Source of the DNA: RYN-230 sp963782185
Lineage (GTDB): Bacteria; Actinomycetota; Actinomycetes; Streptosporangiales; Streptosporangiaceae
DNA: 64,000 nt
Assembly: GCA_963782185.1 (NCBI GenBank)
Contig: CAWAJB010000009.1
Span: 62,001-126,000 of the forward strand
Direction: 5' to 3'
This document shows, piece by piece, positions 1-8,726 of this stretch; the stretch's first letter is position 1; each line of letters opens with the position of its first letter. A program made the translations under genes and the position numbers. Below the pieces are notes generated by a model. The model did not search any database, was not told the DNA's origin, and was given only the letters and a program-made list of their open reading frames with translations.

Positions 1-71
1 TGCTCGCCGAGCCGACGTTCGGCGCGAAGCGGCGAGCGGGGGGTCCAGGGGGGTCGCCCCCCCGGACTAAT

Positions 72-2231
72 TCAGCTCGTTATCCGGTAGACGTCGTAGA
101 CGCCGTCGATGGCCCTGACGGCGCGGAGGACGTGGCCGAGGTGCTTCGGGTCGCCCATCTCGAACGTGAACCGGCTGACCGCGACCCGGTCCCTGGTCGT
201 GGTGACCGAGGCGGACAGGATGTTCACGTGCTGGTCGGAGATGGTCCGGGTCACATCCGAGAGCAGCCCGGTCCGGTCCAGCGCCTCCACCTGGATGGCC
301 ACCAGGAACAGCGAGTCCTCCGTGGGCGACCAGCGCACCGCCACCAGCCGCTCGGGCTGGGAGTCGAGCAGGTGACGCAGGTTGAGGCAGTCGGCCCGGT
401 GCACCGAGACCCCGTGACCCCGGGTGATGAACCCGGTGATCTCGTCCCCGGGCACCGGGGTGCAGCACTTGGACAGCCGCGCCCACACGTCCGCGGCGCC
501 TTCCACCACGACACCTGAATCGCCGAGCGGCCGGGGCCGGGGCGGGCGGGTCGGCAGTGTGGCCTCGGCCAGGTCCTCCTGGGCCCCGGCCATCCCGCCG
601 GCCGACTGGACCAGCTTGGCGGCCACCGACTGCGCGCTGACGTGCCCTTCCCCCACCGCCGCGTACAGGGCGGACAGGTCCGGGTAGTGCAGTTCGGTGG
701 CGATGGCCAGCAGCGCGTCCCCGGTGGCCAGGCGCTGCAGCGGCAGGCCGTGCTTGCGCATGGCCCGCGCGATCGCGGTCTTCCCGGTCTCGGTCGCCGC
801 TTCCCGGCGCTCCTTGGAGAACCAGTGCCGGATCTTGTTGCGGGCCCGGGCGCTCTTGACGAACTGCAGCCAGTCGCGGCTCGGCCCGGCGTCCTGGGCC
901 TTGGAGGTGAAGATCTCGACCGTGTCGCCGTTGTCCAGGGCGCTTTCCAGCGCGACCAGGCGGCCGTTGACCCGGGCCCCGATCGTGCGGTGCCCCACCT
1001 CGGTGTGGATGGCGTACGCGAAGTCCACCGGCGTGGCCCCCTGCGGCAGCGCGATGACCTCGCCGCGCGGGGTGAACACGTAGACCTCGGCCGCCCCGAG
1101 GTCGAAGCGGAGCGACTCGAGGAACTCGGCCGGGTCGGCCGTCTCCCGCTGCCAGTCCACGAGCTGGCGCAGCCAGGCCATGTCGCCGGTGCCGTCCCGG
1201 CCGCCCCGGCCGCTGCCGGCCGCCTCCTCCTTGTACTTCCAGTGCGCGGCCACGCCGTACTCCGCGCGGCGGTGCATGCCCCAGGTCCTGATCTGCAGCT
1301 CGACCGGCTTGCCGCCCGGGCCGATCACGGTCGTGTGCAGCGACTGGTACATGTTGAACTTCGGCATCGCGATGTAGTCCTTGAACCGCCCGGGAACGGG
1401 GTTCCACCGGGCGTGGACCGTGCCGAGCGCGGCGTAGCAGTCGCGCACCGAGTCCACCAGGACGCGGATGCCCACCAGGTCGTAGATGTCGTCGAAGCCC
1501 ACGTTGCGGGCGATCATCTTCTGGTAGACGGAGTAGTAGTGCTTGGGACGGCCGGTCACGCTCGCCTTGACCTTGGCCTCCCGCAGATCCGTGGAGACGT
1601 CCTCGATGACCTCCTGGAGGAAGACGTCGCGGCGCGGGGCCCGCTCGGAGACCAGCCGGGCGATCTCGTCGTAGCGCTTGGGGTACAGCGTCGCGAAGGC
1701 CAGGTCCTCGAGTTCCCACTTGATCGTGTTCATGCCGAGCCGGTGGGCCAGCGGCGCGAAGATCTCCAGCACCTCACGCGACTTGCGTTCCTGCTTGTCC
1801 CGGGGCAGGTAGCGCAGGGTGCGCATGTTGTGCAGCCGGTCGGCGAGCTTGATGACCAGGACCCGGATGTCGCGGGACATCGCGACGACCATCTTGCGCA
1901 CGGTCTCGGCCTCGGCGACCTCGCCGTACTTGACCTTGTCCAGCTTGGTGACCCCGTCCACCAGGGCCGCGATCTCGTCCCCGAAATCGGCCCGCAGCTG
2001 GTCGAGGGCGTAGTCCGTGTCCTCCACCGTGTCGTGCAGCAGGGCCGCGCACAGCGTCTCGTGGTTCATGCCCAGCTCGGCGAGGATCGTGGCCACGGCG
2101 AGCGGGTGGGTGATGTACGGGTCGCCGCTCTTGCGCTTCTGCCCGGTGTGCCAGTGCGCGGCCACCTCGTAGGCGTGCTCGATCAGCCGGACATCCGCCT
2201 TGGGGTGGGTCGCGCGCACCGTCTTGATCAT
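72..2231 (-). CDS. relA: Bifunctional (p)ppGpp synthetase/hydrolase RelA/SpoT
   Basis: Makes and degrades the stringent-response alarmone (p)ppGpp in the cytosol. The order is that of long RSH proteins. An HD hydrolase domain comes first, with LLHDTVEDTD and the HD pair at about residues 66-67 counted from the ATG at 2231. The synthetase domain follows (GRPKHYYSVYQKM, then IRTWGMHRRAEYG), then TGS (VFTPRGEVIALPQGATPVDF) and a C-terminal ACT domain. The ATG at 2231 is probably not the native start. The frame stays open upstream to a stop at 2628-2630 and encodes the usual actinobacterial lead-in (LARLGATRGGGINPVLEP), but it has no ATG or GTG there. The likely native start lies in another frame at 2728, beyond a frameshifted repeat, listed separately. 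Last gene of the ruv-sec-apt-relA block, with apt upstream. The family call is very secure; the 5' end is not. Confidence 0.95.
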   Translation of the reverse strand: MIKTVRATHPKADVRLIEHAYEVAAHWHTGQKRKSGDPYITHPLAVATILAELGMNHETLCAALLHDTVEDTDYALDQLRADFGDEIAALVDGVTKLDKVKYGEVAEAETVRKMVVAMSRDIRVLVIKLADRLHNMRTLRYLPRDKQERKSREVLEIFAPLAHRLGMNTIKWELEDLAFATLYPKRYDEIARLVSERAPRRDVFLQEVIEDVSTDLREAKVKASVTGRPKHYYSVYQKMIARNVGFDDIYDLVGIRVLVDSVRDCYAALGTVHARWNPVPGRFKDYIAMPKFNMYQSLHTTVIGPGGKPVELQIRTWGMHRRAEYGVAAHWKYKEEAAGSGRGGRDGTGDMAWLRQLVDWQRETADPAEFLESLRFDLGAAEVYVFTPRGEVIALPQGATPVDFAYAIHTEVGHRTIGARVNGRLVALESALDNGDTVEIFTSKAQDAGPSRDWLQFVKSARARNKIRHWFSKERREAATETGKTAIARAMRKHGLPLQRLATGDALLAIATELHYPDLSALYAAVGEGHVSAQSVAAKLVQSAGGMAGAQEDLAEATLPTRPPRPRPLGDSGVVVEGAADVWARLSKCCTPVPGDEITGFITRGHGVSVHRADCLNLRHLLDSQPERLVAVRWSPTEDSLFLVAIQVEALDRTGLLSDVTRTISDQHVNILSASVTTTRDRVAVSRFTFEMGDPKHLGHVLRAVRAIDGVYDVYRITS

Positions 2232-2728
2232 CGGTTCGAGGACGGGGTTGATCCCCCCGCCGCGGGTCGCGCCGAGCCGGGCCAGGCGGCGCGCGGCCCG
2301 TCCCGATCCCGCGCCGCGCCCGGCGCCCGCGCCCCGGCTGCCGCCCGCGCCCCGGCCGTTCGCCGAGCGGGAACCCGGGCGTACCCGGGCCGGCTCCGCC
2401 GGATCACTGCTCGCGGGGTCACCGGCCGCGGCATCTGCGCTGGCCGGCTCCGTGACAGGCGGCGGCGTGGCCTCACCGTCGGTGGCCTCTGTGTCGGCGG
2501 GCCCCGTGTCCGTGGCCTCTGTGTCCGTGGCCTCTGTGTCCGTGGCCTCTGTTTTCTGTCCGTGGCCTCTGTGTCCGTGGCCTCTGTGTCCGTGGCCTTC
2601 GTGTCCGCAGGCCCTTCGTTCGTGGCGTTAACGTCCGTGGCCCCGGCAGCGGTGAGCACGGGCTCGTCCGGGAGGGCAGGAGTCACCCCGGTTCCGGCAC
2701 CACCGCTCGTTGCCACGTCACGGGCCAC
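2228..2728 (-). other. Displaced N-terminal extension of relA in another frame
   Basis: This reading frame starts at a GTG (2728) with GAGGAG about 5 bases upstream, a better start than any in the main relA frame. It encodes an acidic, low-complexity stretch ending in ATDTE pentapeptide repeats. After a 5-base interruption in the repeat, ATDTE continues in the frame that leads directly into RelA. The simplest reading is a single ancestral relA start here, with the frame lost by an indel within the repeat or by a sequencing error. The lower part of this open frame, Arg/Pro-rich, is out-of-frame noise. Confidence 0.6.
2508..2600. repeat. 15-bp tandem repeat in relA 5' region
   Basis: About six copies of a GTCCGTGGCCTCTGT-like unit run in tandem. 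On the minus strand they encode Ala-Thr-Asp-Thr-Glu. After the third complete unit the spacing is broken by extra bases (GTTTTCT in place of GT), a shift of five, which moves the pentapeptide array into another frame. Confidence 0.9.
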
Positions 2729-2801
2729 AGGCACTCCTCACGTCCGCCAGAACCCCATTCTATCGGCGGAAGATCCGGGCAGTGCCGAGCTCAGCGCCTC
2801 G

Positions 2802-3401
2802 TCACACAACCAGCAGTGAGCGGAGGGGGACGCCGCGCAGCTTGGACTGCCCGCCGAGGAAGCTCAGTTCCATGATCACGGCGATCCCGGCGACCTCGGC
2901 ACCGGCCTTGCGGACCAGTTCCACGGTGGCCGCGCCGGTCCCCCCGGTGGCCAGCACGTCGTCCACGATCAGCACCCGCTCCCCCGGCGCGAACGCGTCC
3001 TGGTGCACCTCGATGGTGGCGCTGCCGTACTCCAGGTCGTAGCTCTGCGCGTAGGTGGGCCCGGGCAGCTTGCCCTGCTTGCGGACCGGCACGAAGCCGG
3101 CGCCCAGCTGGATGGCGACGGACGCGGCCAGGATGAACCCGCGGGCCTCGATGCCGGCCACCTTGTCCACCCCGCGGTGGCCGCTAGACAGCGCGCCCAC
3201 CACCGCGGCCAGCGCGGCGCCGTCGGCCAGCAGCGGGGTGATGTCCTTGAACATCACCCCGGGCTCCGGGTAGTCGGCGATGTCCCGCACCCGGGCCTGG
3301 ATCAGCTCCGCGATGTCCGCGGTGCCCTCGCGGGCCTGGTCCTCTGAGGCCGCGCCCTCTGAGGCCGCGCCCTCACCGGCCGGGCCCTGGCCAGCCGTCA
3401 T
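2802..3401 (-). CDS. apt: Adenine phosphoribosyltransferase
   Basis: Converts adenine and PRPP to AMP and pyrophosphate (purine salvage, cytosol). The type I phosphoribosyltransferase PRPP loop is clear: RVLIVDDVLATGGTGAAT, at about residues 143-160. The Apt N-terminal signature YPEPGVMFKDITPLLAD and the GIEARGFILA segment also match. The first 30 or so residues are an extra acidic Ala/Glu/Gly tail that includes a duplicated GAASE (a 15-bp direct repeat near 3343-3372). The true start could be downstream, but no better start is evident. It begins one base after the secF stop, so it is almost certainly cotranscribed with secDF. The sec-apt-relA order is conserved in actinobacteria. Confidence 0.95.
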   Translation of the reverse strand: MTAGQGPAGEGAASEGAASEDQAREGTADIAELIQARVRDIADYPEPGVMFKDITPLLADGAALAAVVGALSSGHRGVDKVAGIEARGFILAASVAIQLGAGFVPVRKQGKLPGPTYAQSYDLEYGSATIEVHQDAFAPGERVLIVDDVLATGGTGAATVELVRKAGAEVAGIAVIMELSFLGGQSKLRGVPLRSLLVV

Positions 3402-4679
3402 CTAACGCCGCTTCTTCTTGCCGCCGGGGCGGCGCTTGGCCGCGGAGGTGTTCCGGCGCGGCTGCTGGCGCGGCCCGGGACGGCCGCCGGGGGCCGGGCG
3501 GGACGCCCGCCCCGCCGTGACCTTGTCCGGGCCGTCCGGTGCGGCGTCGCCGCCGGCCGGATCCTGGCCGGCAATGTCGGCGTCGGAGAGGTCACCCTCG
3601 CCGGTGTCCAGCCCGGCTTCATCCGTGCCCGCCGCGGCGGCCGCACCGGCTACGGCGGCGGTGGGTGCCTTCGCGGCGGCGCGCCGGGCGGCGCGGGTGC
3701 CCGAGGCCCGCTGGGCCACCCGCTTGGCCAGCGCCTTGTACTGGGGGTCGCGTTCCTTGAGGTCCGCGAGCACCGGGGTGGCGATGCAGATGGAGGAGTA
3801 GGTGCCGGACAGCATGCCGATGAACAGCACCAGGGCCAGGTCGTTCAGTTCCCCGGCGCCCAGCAGCCCGCCGCCGATGAACAAGATCGCGGCCACCGGC
3901 AGCAGCGCGATCACCGAGGTGTTGATGGACCGGACCAGGGTCTGGTTGAGGGCCAGGTTGGCGGCCTGGCTGTAGGTGCTGCGGGCCGACCCGAGCAGGC
4001 CGGCGGTATTCTCCCGGACCTTGTCGAAGACGACCACGGTGTCGTAGAGCGAGTAACCGAGGATGGTCAGCAGCCCGATCACGGTGGCGGGGGCGACTGG
4101 GAAGCCGGCCAGCGCGTATACGCCCACGGTGATCACGATGTCGTGGGCCAGCGCGATCAGCGCGGCCACGGCCATCCGCCATTCGAACGCGATCGACAGG
4201 TAGATCACGATCACGATGAGGAAGGCGATCAGCGCCTGCAGGGCTTTCTGGGAGATCTGCGAGCCCCAGCTGGCCCCGACGAAGTTCACGCTGATCTGGC
4301 TCTGCGGGATGCCCAGTTCCTTCGACAGCGTGGACTGGACCTGCTGCCCCTGCGCGTAGTCCAGCTTGCCCGTCTGCACCTGCCAGCTGGAGCTGCTGCC
4401 CGAGCCGACGTGCTGGACGATCGCGCCCTGGCCGTCGCCGGTGCCGGAGACGGCGCGCTGCACCTGGCTGATCGAGGACGCCGAGGTGGCCGGGAACTGG
4501 ATGACCGACCCGCCCTTGAAGTCCACGGTGAAGTTCAGCCCGCGGCCGAACAGGCCGACCAGGCTGAGCAGCAGGATCAGGCCGGAGATCGTGTACCACA
4601 GCTTCTGGCGGCCCACGAAGTCGAAGGAGATCTCGCCGCGGTAGAGGCGGCCGCCAAAGGTGCCGAGGCGCGACATCAT
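3402..4679 (-). CDS. secF: Protein translocase subunit SecF
   Basis: Membrane partner of SecD. SecDF uses the proton gradient to help pull secreted proteins through SecYEG. One N-terminal membrane segment (LWYTISGLILLLSLVGLF) precedes a periplasmic domain with FTVDFKGGSVIQF. Five more helices follow, with the family motif GYSLYDTVVVFDKVREN near the second half. I chose the ATG at 4679 because it overlaps the secD TGA as ATGA; a second in-frame ATG directly follows. The last 110 or so residues form a long soluble Ala/Asp-rich tail ending in a basic cluster (KRRPGGKKKRR), longer than in the standard protein and probably cytoplasmic. Confidence 0.95.
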   Translation of the reverse strand: MMSRLGTFGGRLYRGEISFDFVGRQKLWYTISGLILLLSLVGLFGRGLNFTVDFKGGSVIQFPATSASSISQVQRAVSGTGDGQGAIVQHVGSGSSSSWQVQTGKLDYAQGQQVQSTLSKELGIPQSQISVNFVGASWGSQISQKALQALIAFLIVIVIYLSIAFEWRMAVAALIALAHDIVITVGVYALAGFPVAPATVIGLLTILGYSLYDTVVVFDKVRENTAGLLGSARSTYSQAANLALNQTLVRSINTSVIALLPVAAILFIGGGLLGAGELNDLALVLFIGMLSGTYSSICIATPVLADLKERDPQYKALAKRVAQRASGTRAARRAAAKAPTAAVAGAAAAAGTDEAGLDTGEGDLSDADIAGQDPAGGDAAPDGPDKVTAGRASRPAPGGRPGPRQQPRRNTSAAKRRPGGKKKRR

Positions 4680-6595
4680 GCCTCCTTCGCCGGCGCCGCG
4701 GTGCCGGGGCGCACGCGGGCAGTCCGGGAGGACCGCCACGGCGCCCGCGCCCCCAGCCGGGCCGGATCGAGACCGGAGTAGCGATGGCCCTGGCCGAAGA
4801 ACTTGGTCCGGGCGAGCAGGGTGACCATCGGCTTGGTGAACAGGAACACCACGACGACGTCGATGATCGTGGTCAGGCCCAGGGTGAACGCGAAGCCCTT
4901 GACCTCACCGAGCGAGAAGTACCACAGCAGCGCCGCGGCCAGGAACGACACGGTGTCGGAGACCAGCACCGTGCGCCGGGCCCGCTTCCAGCCCCGTTCC
5001 ACCGCGGTGCGCAGGGTCCGGCCGTCGCGGACCTCGTCCCGCAATCGCTCGAAGAAGACCACGAACGAGTCCGCGGTAATGCCGATGGCCACGATGAGGC
5101 CGGCCACGCCGGACAGCTGGAGCGCGAAGCCCTGGTACTTGCCGAGCAGGATGACGCACTCGAACACCAGCACGCCCGCGATGATCAGGCTGGACACGGC
5201 GACCACGGCCAGGCCCCGGTAGTACAGCAGGCAGTACAGCACGACCAGGAGCAGGCCGATTCCCCCGGCGATCAGCCCGGCGTGCAGCTGGTTGGCGCCC
5301 AGCGAGGGCGAGATCGACTGGACGGACTGCTTGGTGAACGTGAGCGGCAGCGCGCCGTAGTTCAGCACGTTGGCCAGGTTGGTGGCCTGGTCCTGGCTGA
5401 AGTTCCCGGTGATCTGGGCCGACCCGCCGGGGATGGGGCCCTGGATGACCGGGGAAGAGATCACGTTTCCGTCGAGGACGACGGCCAGCTGGTCCTGCAC
5501 CGAGTTCGCGCCGTACTTGCTGAACATCTGCTCGGTGACCTTGCCGAAGGCGGCGCCACCCGTGGAGTTGAAGTTCAGGTTCGTCTGCCAGTACACGCTG
5601 GAGCTGGCCTGGGTCGCGCTGGCCGACGTGATGTCCTTGCCCAGCACCGCGGCCTTGTCCAGGACGAACTTGGCGAGGACCCCGTTCTCAGTGCCGCACG
5701 AGACCGTCTGGATGTTCGCGTTGTTGTACTGCTGCGCGGTGTAGCCGACCTGTTTCTTCCAGTTCTTGTCGGCGCAGTTCAGCTTGTTGAACTGCGCCTT
5801 CACGGCCGGGCTGACCAGGCTGGGGTCACCGCTGGCCCCCGCCACGGTGGAGACGCCGGAGGTGCCGGCGGCCGGCGGCGAGGCGGACGCGCTGGCCGCC
5901 GGGGTTGCGCTGGCCGGGGCGCTCGCGGACGCGGAGGCCGACGGGCTGGCGGACGCCCCGGCGTGGGCCATGGCCAGGCTGCGGGACCGGCTGGCCATCT
6001 CCTTCGCCCCGGCCGCGCCGGACGCCGCCTTCCCTGGCTGCCCGAGGGCGCCGCTCTTGGCGGACGAGCTGGCCGACGCGGACGCCGAGGGTGACGCGCT
6101 GGCCGACGGGGCGGGTGAGCCCGGCCCGCTGGCCGACGGGGTCGGCGTGGGCGTCGTGACCGGCGTGGTCGCGCCCTTGTTCGGTGCCACCAGGATCACC
6201 TGGCGGAACAGGAGCTGAGCGGTCGTGCCGACCAGGTCCACGACCTTCTGGCTGCCCGCCCCGGGGACCGCGACGTTGATGATGTCGCTGCCCTGCTGCT
6301 GGACCTGCGCCTCGGTGAAGCCCGCGCCGTTCACCCGGTTGGCCATGATGTTCTTGGCCTGGGTCATGTCCGCCGCGAACTGCGTGCTGGACACCCCCTT
6401 GGGCGCGTTGGCCTTCAGCGCCACCGTGGTGCCGCTGGTCAGGTCCAGGCCCAGGTGAACCTTGAAGTCCTTGCCCCACTGCCCGGGTGAGCCGATGTTC
6501 CCGCCCACGATGGCCAGCAGCAGCACCACGATCAGCGCGGCCAGCCCGGCCAGCGCCCGGCCCGGCCGGGAGACGTTACCGCTTGGGGGAGCCAA
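4676..6595 (-). CDS. secD: Protein translocase subunit SecD
   Basis: Works with SecF in late stages of protein export. It has an N-terminal membrane helix (LAALIVVLLLAIVGG), the conserved LGLDLTSGTTVAL, a periplasmic P1 domain, and five C-terminal helices with ADSFVVFFERLRDEVRDGRT. The start appears to be a TTG, with GAAGGA about 10 bases upstream. About 120 residues in the middle of P1 (roughly residues 145-265) are an Ser-Ala-Pro-Thr low-complexity insert of PSASASA type, which makes the protein longer than usual. SecD variants in high-GC actinobacteria often carry such inserts. It lies 60 bases downstream of yajC and overlaps secF by four bases. Confidence 0.95.
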   Translation of the reverse strand: MAPPSGNVSRPGRALAGLAALIVVLLLAIVGGNIGSPGQWGKDFKVHLGLDLTSGTTVALKANAPKGVSSTQFAADMTQAKNIMANRVNGAGFTEAQVQQQGSDIINVAVPGAGSQKVVDLVGTTAQLLFRQVILVAPNKGATTPVTTPTPTPSASGPGSPAPSASASPSASASASSSAKSGALGQPGKAASGAAGAKEMASRSRSLAMAHAGASASPSASASASAPASATPAASASASPPAAGTSGVSTVAGASGDPSLVSPAVKAQFNKLNCADKNWKKQVGYTAQQYNNANIQTVSCGTENGVLAKFVLDKAAVLGKDITSASATQASSSVYWQTNLNFNSTGGAAFGKVTEQMFSKYGANSVQDQLAVVLDGNVISSPVIQGPIPGGSAQITGNFSQDQATNLANVLNYGALPLTFTKQSVQSISPSLGANQLHAGLIAGGIGLLLVVLYCLLYYRGLAVVAVSSLIIAGVLVFECVILLGKYQGFALQLSGVAGLIVAIGITADSFVVFFERLRDEVRDGRTLRTAVERGWKRARRTVLVSDTVSFLAAALLWYFSLGEVKGFAFTLGLTTIIDVVVVFLFTKPMVTLLARTKFFGQGHRYSGLDPARLGARAPWRSSRTARVRPGTAAPAKEA

Positions 6596-6655
6596 TTCTC
6601 GTCTGTCCTTCGGTTCGCGTGTCCCCCGGCCCGACGCTGGGCGCGGGGCAGCCGG

Positions 6656-7171
6656 TCAGTCCGCGGTGCGCTCGTCCTGAGCGGTGTGGTCAGCCGCGGT
6701 GCTGCCCGTGCCGGTGGTGCCCGGAGCCGCGCTGTCCGGCGCGGAGCCGTTGAGGTGCTCGGCGGGCGCGGAGGCGTCCGTCGTGCTCCCGGCGGTCGTG
6801 TCCTCCGGGGTCTCCTCGTGGAACGTACTGTCCGCCGTGTCAGTTCCGGCCGGCTCGGCCGTGCCGTCGTCGTCGGGCAGGGTTTCCATCACGGCCCGGC
6901 GCAGGAAGCGCATGTGCACGCCGGGCGCCACCTCGAGCACGACATCCTGATCGTCGGCGTCAACCACGGTGGCGTACATGCCCGCGGTGGTGCGAACGCG
7001 CTGACCCGGGCGCACCGTGTTCTGCATCTGCTGGGCCTGCCGCTGCCGGTTGCGCTGCGGCCTGATCATGACGAAGTAGAGCAGCCCGAACAGGACGACG
7101 ATGACGATCAGGAACGTGTAGCTCCCGCCGCCGGAGCTACTGGCCGCAAGATTATGCATTTGACTCCCCAT
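6656..7171 (-). CDS. yajC: Preprotein translocase accessory subunit YajC
   Basis: Small SecDF-associated membrane protein. A single N-terminal helix (YTFLIVIVVLFGLLYFVMI) is followed at once by the family signature RPQRNRQRQAQQMQ. A small beta domain comes next (VRPGQRVRTTAGMYATVVD, then VHMRFLRRAVMETLPDD). The final 70 residues are an acidic Thr/Ala/Asp tail that varies within the family. The ATG at 7171 is preceded by GGAAGG about 8-12 bases upstream, so I prefer it to the longer open frame starting at 7255. First gene of the yajC-secD-secF-apt-relA run. Confidence 0.92.
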   Translation of the reverse strand: MGSQMHNLAASSSGGGSYTFLIVIVVLFGLLYFVMIRPQRNRQRQAQQMQNTVRPGQRVRTTAGMYATVVDADDQDVVLEVAPGVHMRFLRRAVMETLPDDDGTAEPAGTDTADSTFHEETPEDTTAGSTTDASAPAEHLNGSAPDSAAPGTTGTGSTAADHTAQDERTAD

Positions 7172-7376
7172 CGCGGGGGCTTCCTTCCAGTTGATGTACT
7201 CTGCCTGGCCGCGCGCCGGGCCATCGGGCCGGCGGGGCCGGAAATCCGTGGCCATCCGGGCAGCGGTTGACCAACTGCCGAAGTGTAGCGGCGCGCGGGC
7301 AGCGCACCAACAGGCTACGGCTTCCGGCGACTGATCGTGACATCCCCGCGACCAAAACGGGCACCTCCGGCGAGGC

Positions 7377-7412
7377 GGGGGGTTCCGGGGGTCGCCCCCC
7401 CGGGCCAGCAGA
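7377..7412. repeat. GC hairpin, copy of a recurring element between ruvB and yajC
   Basis: A palindromic run GGGGGTCGCCCCCCCGG is followed by GCCAGCAGAGCG, immediately 3' of the ruvB stop codon. Closely related sequence occurs at about 40-66 (3' of relA) and at 9452-9483 (inside the 3' end of ruvC). It could act as a terminator hairpin without a U tract or be a REP-like repeat. The rest of the yajC-ruvB gap (7172-7415) holds no gene I can support. Confidence 0.6.
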
Positions 7413-7415
7413 GCG

Positions 7416-8726
7416 TTACTCGAACAGGCTGCCTGGCAGGGCCAGGCCCGGCGGCTCGGGCGGCTGCAGCCCCAGGTGCTGCCAGGCCGCGGGGGTGGCC
7501 ACCCGCCCGCGCGGCGTCCGGGCCATCAGGCCCCCGCGGACCAGGAACGGCTCGGCGACCACCTCGACCGTCTCGGCCTCCTCGCCCACCGCCACGGCGA
7601 GGGTGGACAGCCCGACCGGGCCGCCGCCGAACCGGGTCACCAGGGCGCTGAGGACGGCGCGGTCCAGCCGGTCCAGGCCTTGCTCGTCCACCTCGTACAG
7701 TTCCAGCGCGGCCCGGGCGAGGTCCCGGGTCACCACGCCGTCGGCCCGGACCTCCGCGTAGTCACGGACCCGGCGCAGCAGCCGGTTGGCGATCCGGGGG
7801 GTGCCGCGGGACCGCCCGGCGATCTCGTCCGCGCCGTCGTCGCGCAGCGCCACCCCGAGCAGGTCGGCCGACCGGCGGACGATGACCTCCAGCTCAGCGG
7901 GCTCGTAGAAGTCCAGGTGCGCGGTGAACCCGAACCGGTCGCGCAGCGGCGCGGGCAGCAGCCCGGCCCGGGTGGTCGCGCCGACCAGGGTGAACGGGGC
8001 GATCTCCAGCGGGATCGCGGTCGCGCCGGGTCCCTTCCCGACCACCACGTCGACCCGGTAGTCCTCCATGGCCAGGTAGAGCATTTCCTCGGCGGGGCGG
8101 GCCAGCCGGTGGATCTCGTCGATGAACACCACGTCCCGCTCGCCCAGCGTGGACAAGATGGCGGCCAGGTCACCGGCGCGCTCGATGGCCGGCCCGCTGG
8201 TGATCCGCAGCGGCGCGCCCAGCTCCGCGGCGATGATCATCGCGAACGTGGTCTTGCCCAGCCCGGGCGGCCCGGACAGCAGCACGTGGTCGGGGGCCCG
8301 GCCGCGCCGCAGCGCACCCTCCAGCACCAGGGACAGCTGCTCGCGGACCCGGGTCTGGCCGATGACCTCCGCCAGCCTCTTGGGCCGCAGCGCGCCCTCG
8401 ATGACCCGCTCGTCCGCATCGGCCAGCGGCGACACCAAGCGCTCCTGCTCTACCGCGCCCACTCTGTTGCCGCGCTCGTCCGCATCGGCCAGCGGCGACA
8501 CCAAGCGCTCCTGCTCTACCGCGCCCACTCTGTTGGCGCGCTCGTCCGCATCGGCCAGCGGCGACACGAGCCGGTCCCGCTCCGCCTCGGTCAGATCTTC
8601 CCGCTGCGCGGCCGAGAGCGCCTGCTCTTCCAGGGCGGACAGGCCCGGCGCGTCCCGCTCGGCGTCCTCGGCGGCGGAGTGCGCGGACTGCCCGGCCCGG
8701 CCCGGCCGGGGGCCCGGCCCGGTCAT
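7416..8726 (-). CDS. ruvB: Holliday junction branch migration helicase RuvB
   Basis: AAA+ motor that drives Holliday-junction migration with RuvA. Walker A is GPPGLGKTTFA and Walker B is VVFIDEIHRL. The sensor region (PFTLVGATTRAGLLPAPLRDRFG) and the C-terminal winged-helix domain are present. The ATG at 8726 overlaps the ruvA TGA as ATGA. RuvB normally begins with a single ERLVSPLADADER-type segment running into VIEGALRPKRL. Here that segment occurs three times with a 22-residue period after an added acidic leader, giving about 100 extra N-terminal residues. The catalytic core looks intact. Confidence 0.96.
   Translation of the reverse strand: MTGPGPRPGRAGQSAHSAAEDAERDAPGLSALEEQALSAAQREDLTEAERDRLVSPLADADERANRVGAVEQERLVSPLADADERGNRVGAVEQERLVSPLADADERVIEGALRPKRLAEVIGQTRVREQLSLVLEGALRRGRAPDHVLLSGPPGLGKTTFAMIIAAELGAPLRITSGPAIERAGDLAAILSTLGERDVVFIDEIHRLARPAEEMLYLAMEDYRVDVVVGKGPGATAIPLEIAPFTLVGATTRAGLLPAPLRDRFGFTAHLDFYEPAELEVIVRRSADLLGVALRDDGADEIAGRSRGTPRIANRLLRRVRDYAEVRADGVVTRDLARAALELYEVDEQGLDRLDRAVLSALVTRFGGGPVGLSTLAVAVGEEAETVEVVAEPFLVRGGLMARTPRGRVATPAAWQHLGLQPPEPPGLALPGSLFE
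8407..8604. repeat. 66-bp tandem repeat in the ruvB 5' coding region
   Basis: Units beginning CGCTCGTCCGCATCGGCC start at 8407, 8473 and 8539, exactly 66 bases apart. The first two are nearly identical; the third diverges in its second half. The period is a multiple of three, so copy-number change keeps the ruvB frame. Confidence 0.93.

Noticed and set aside
2508..2600. CRISPR-like array in the 15-bp repeats
   Set aside because: Units are too short and contiguous, with no spacers. They encode a pentapeptide. No cas genes are present in the window.
642..2819. Very long plus-strand open frame opposite relA
   Set aside because: It is the antisense shadow of relA in GC-rich DNA, rich in Arg/Gly/His/Pro/Val, and has no domain. 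The same applies to other long antisense frames across the window, such as 4784-6094, 7476-8879, 13606-14556, 26191-27800 and 58223-61279.
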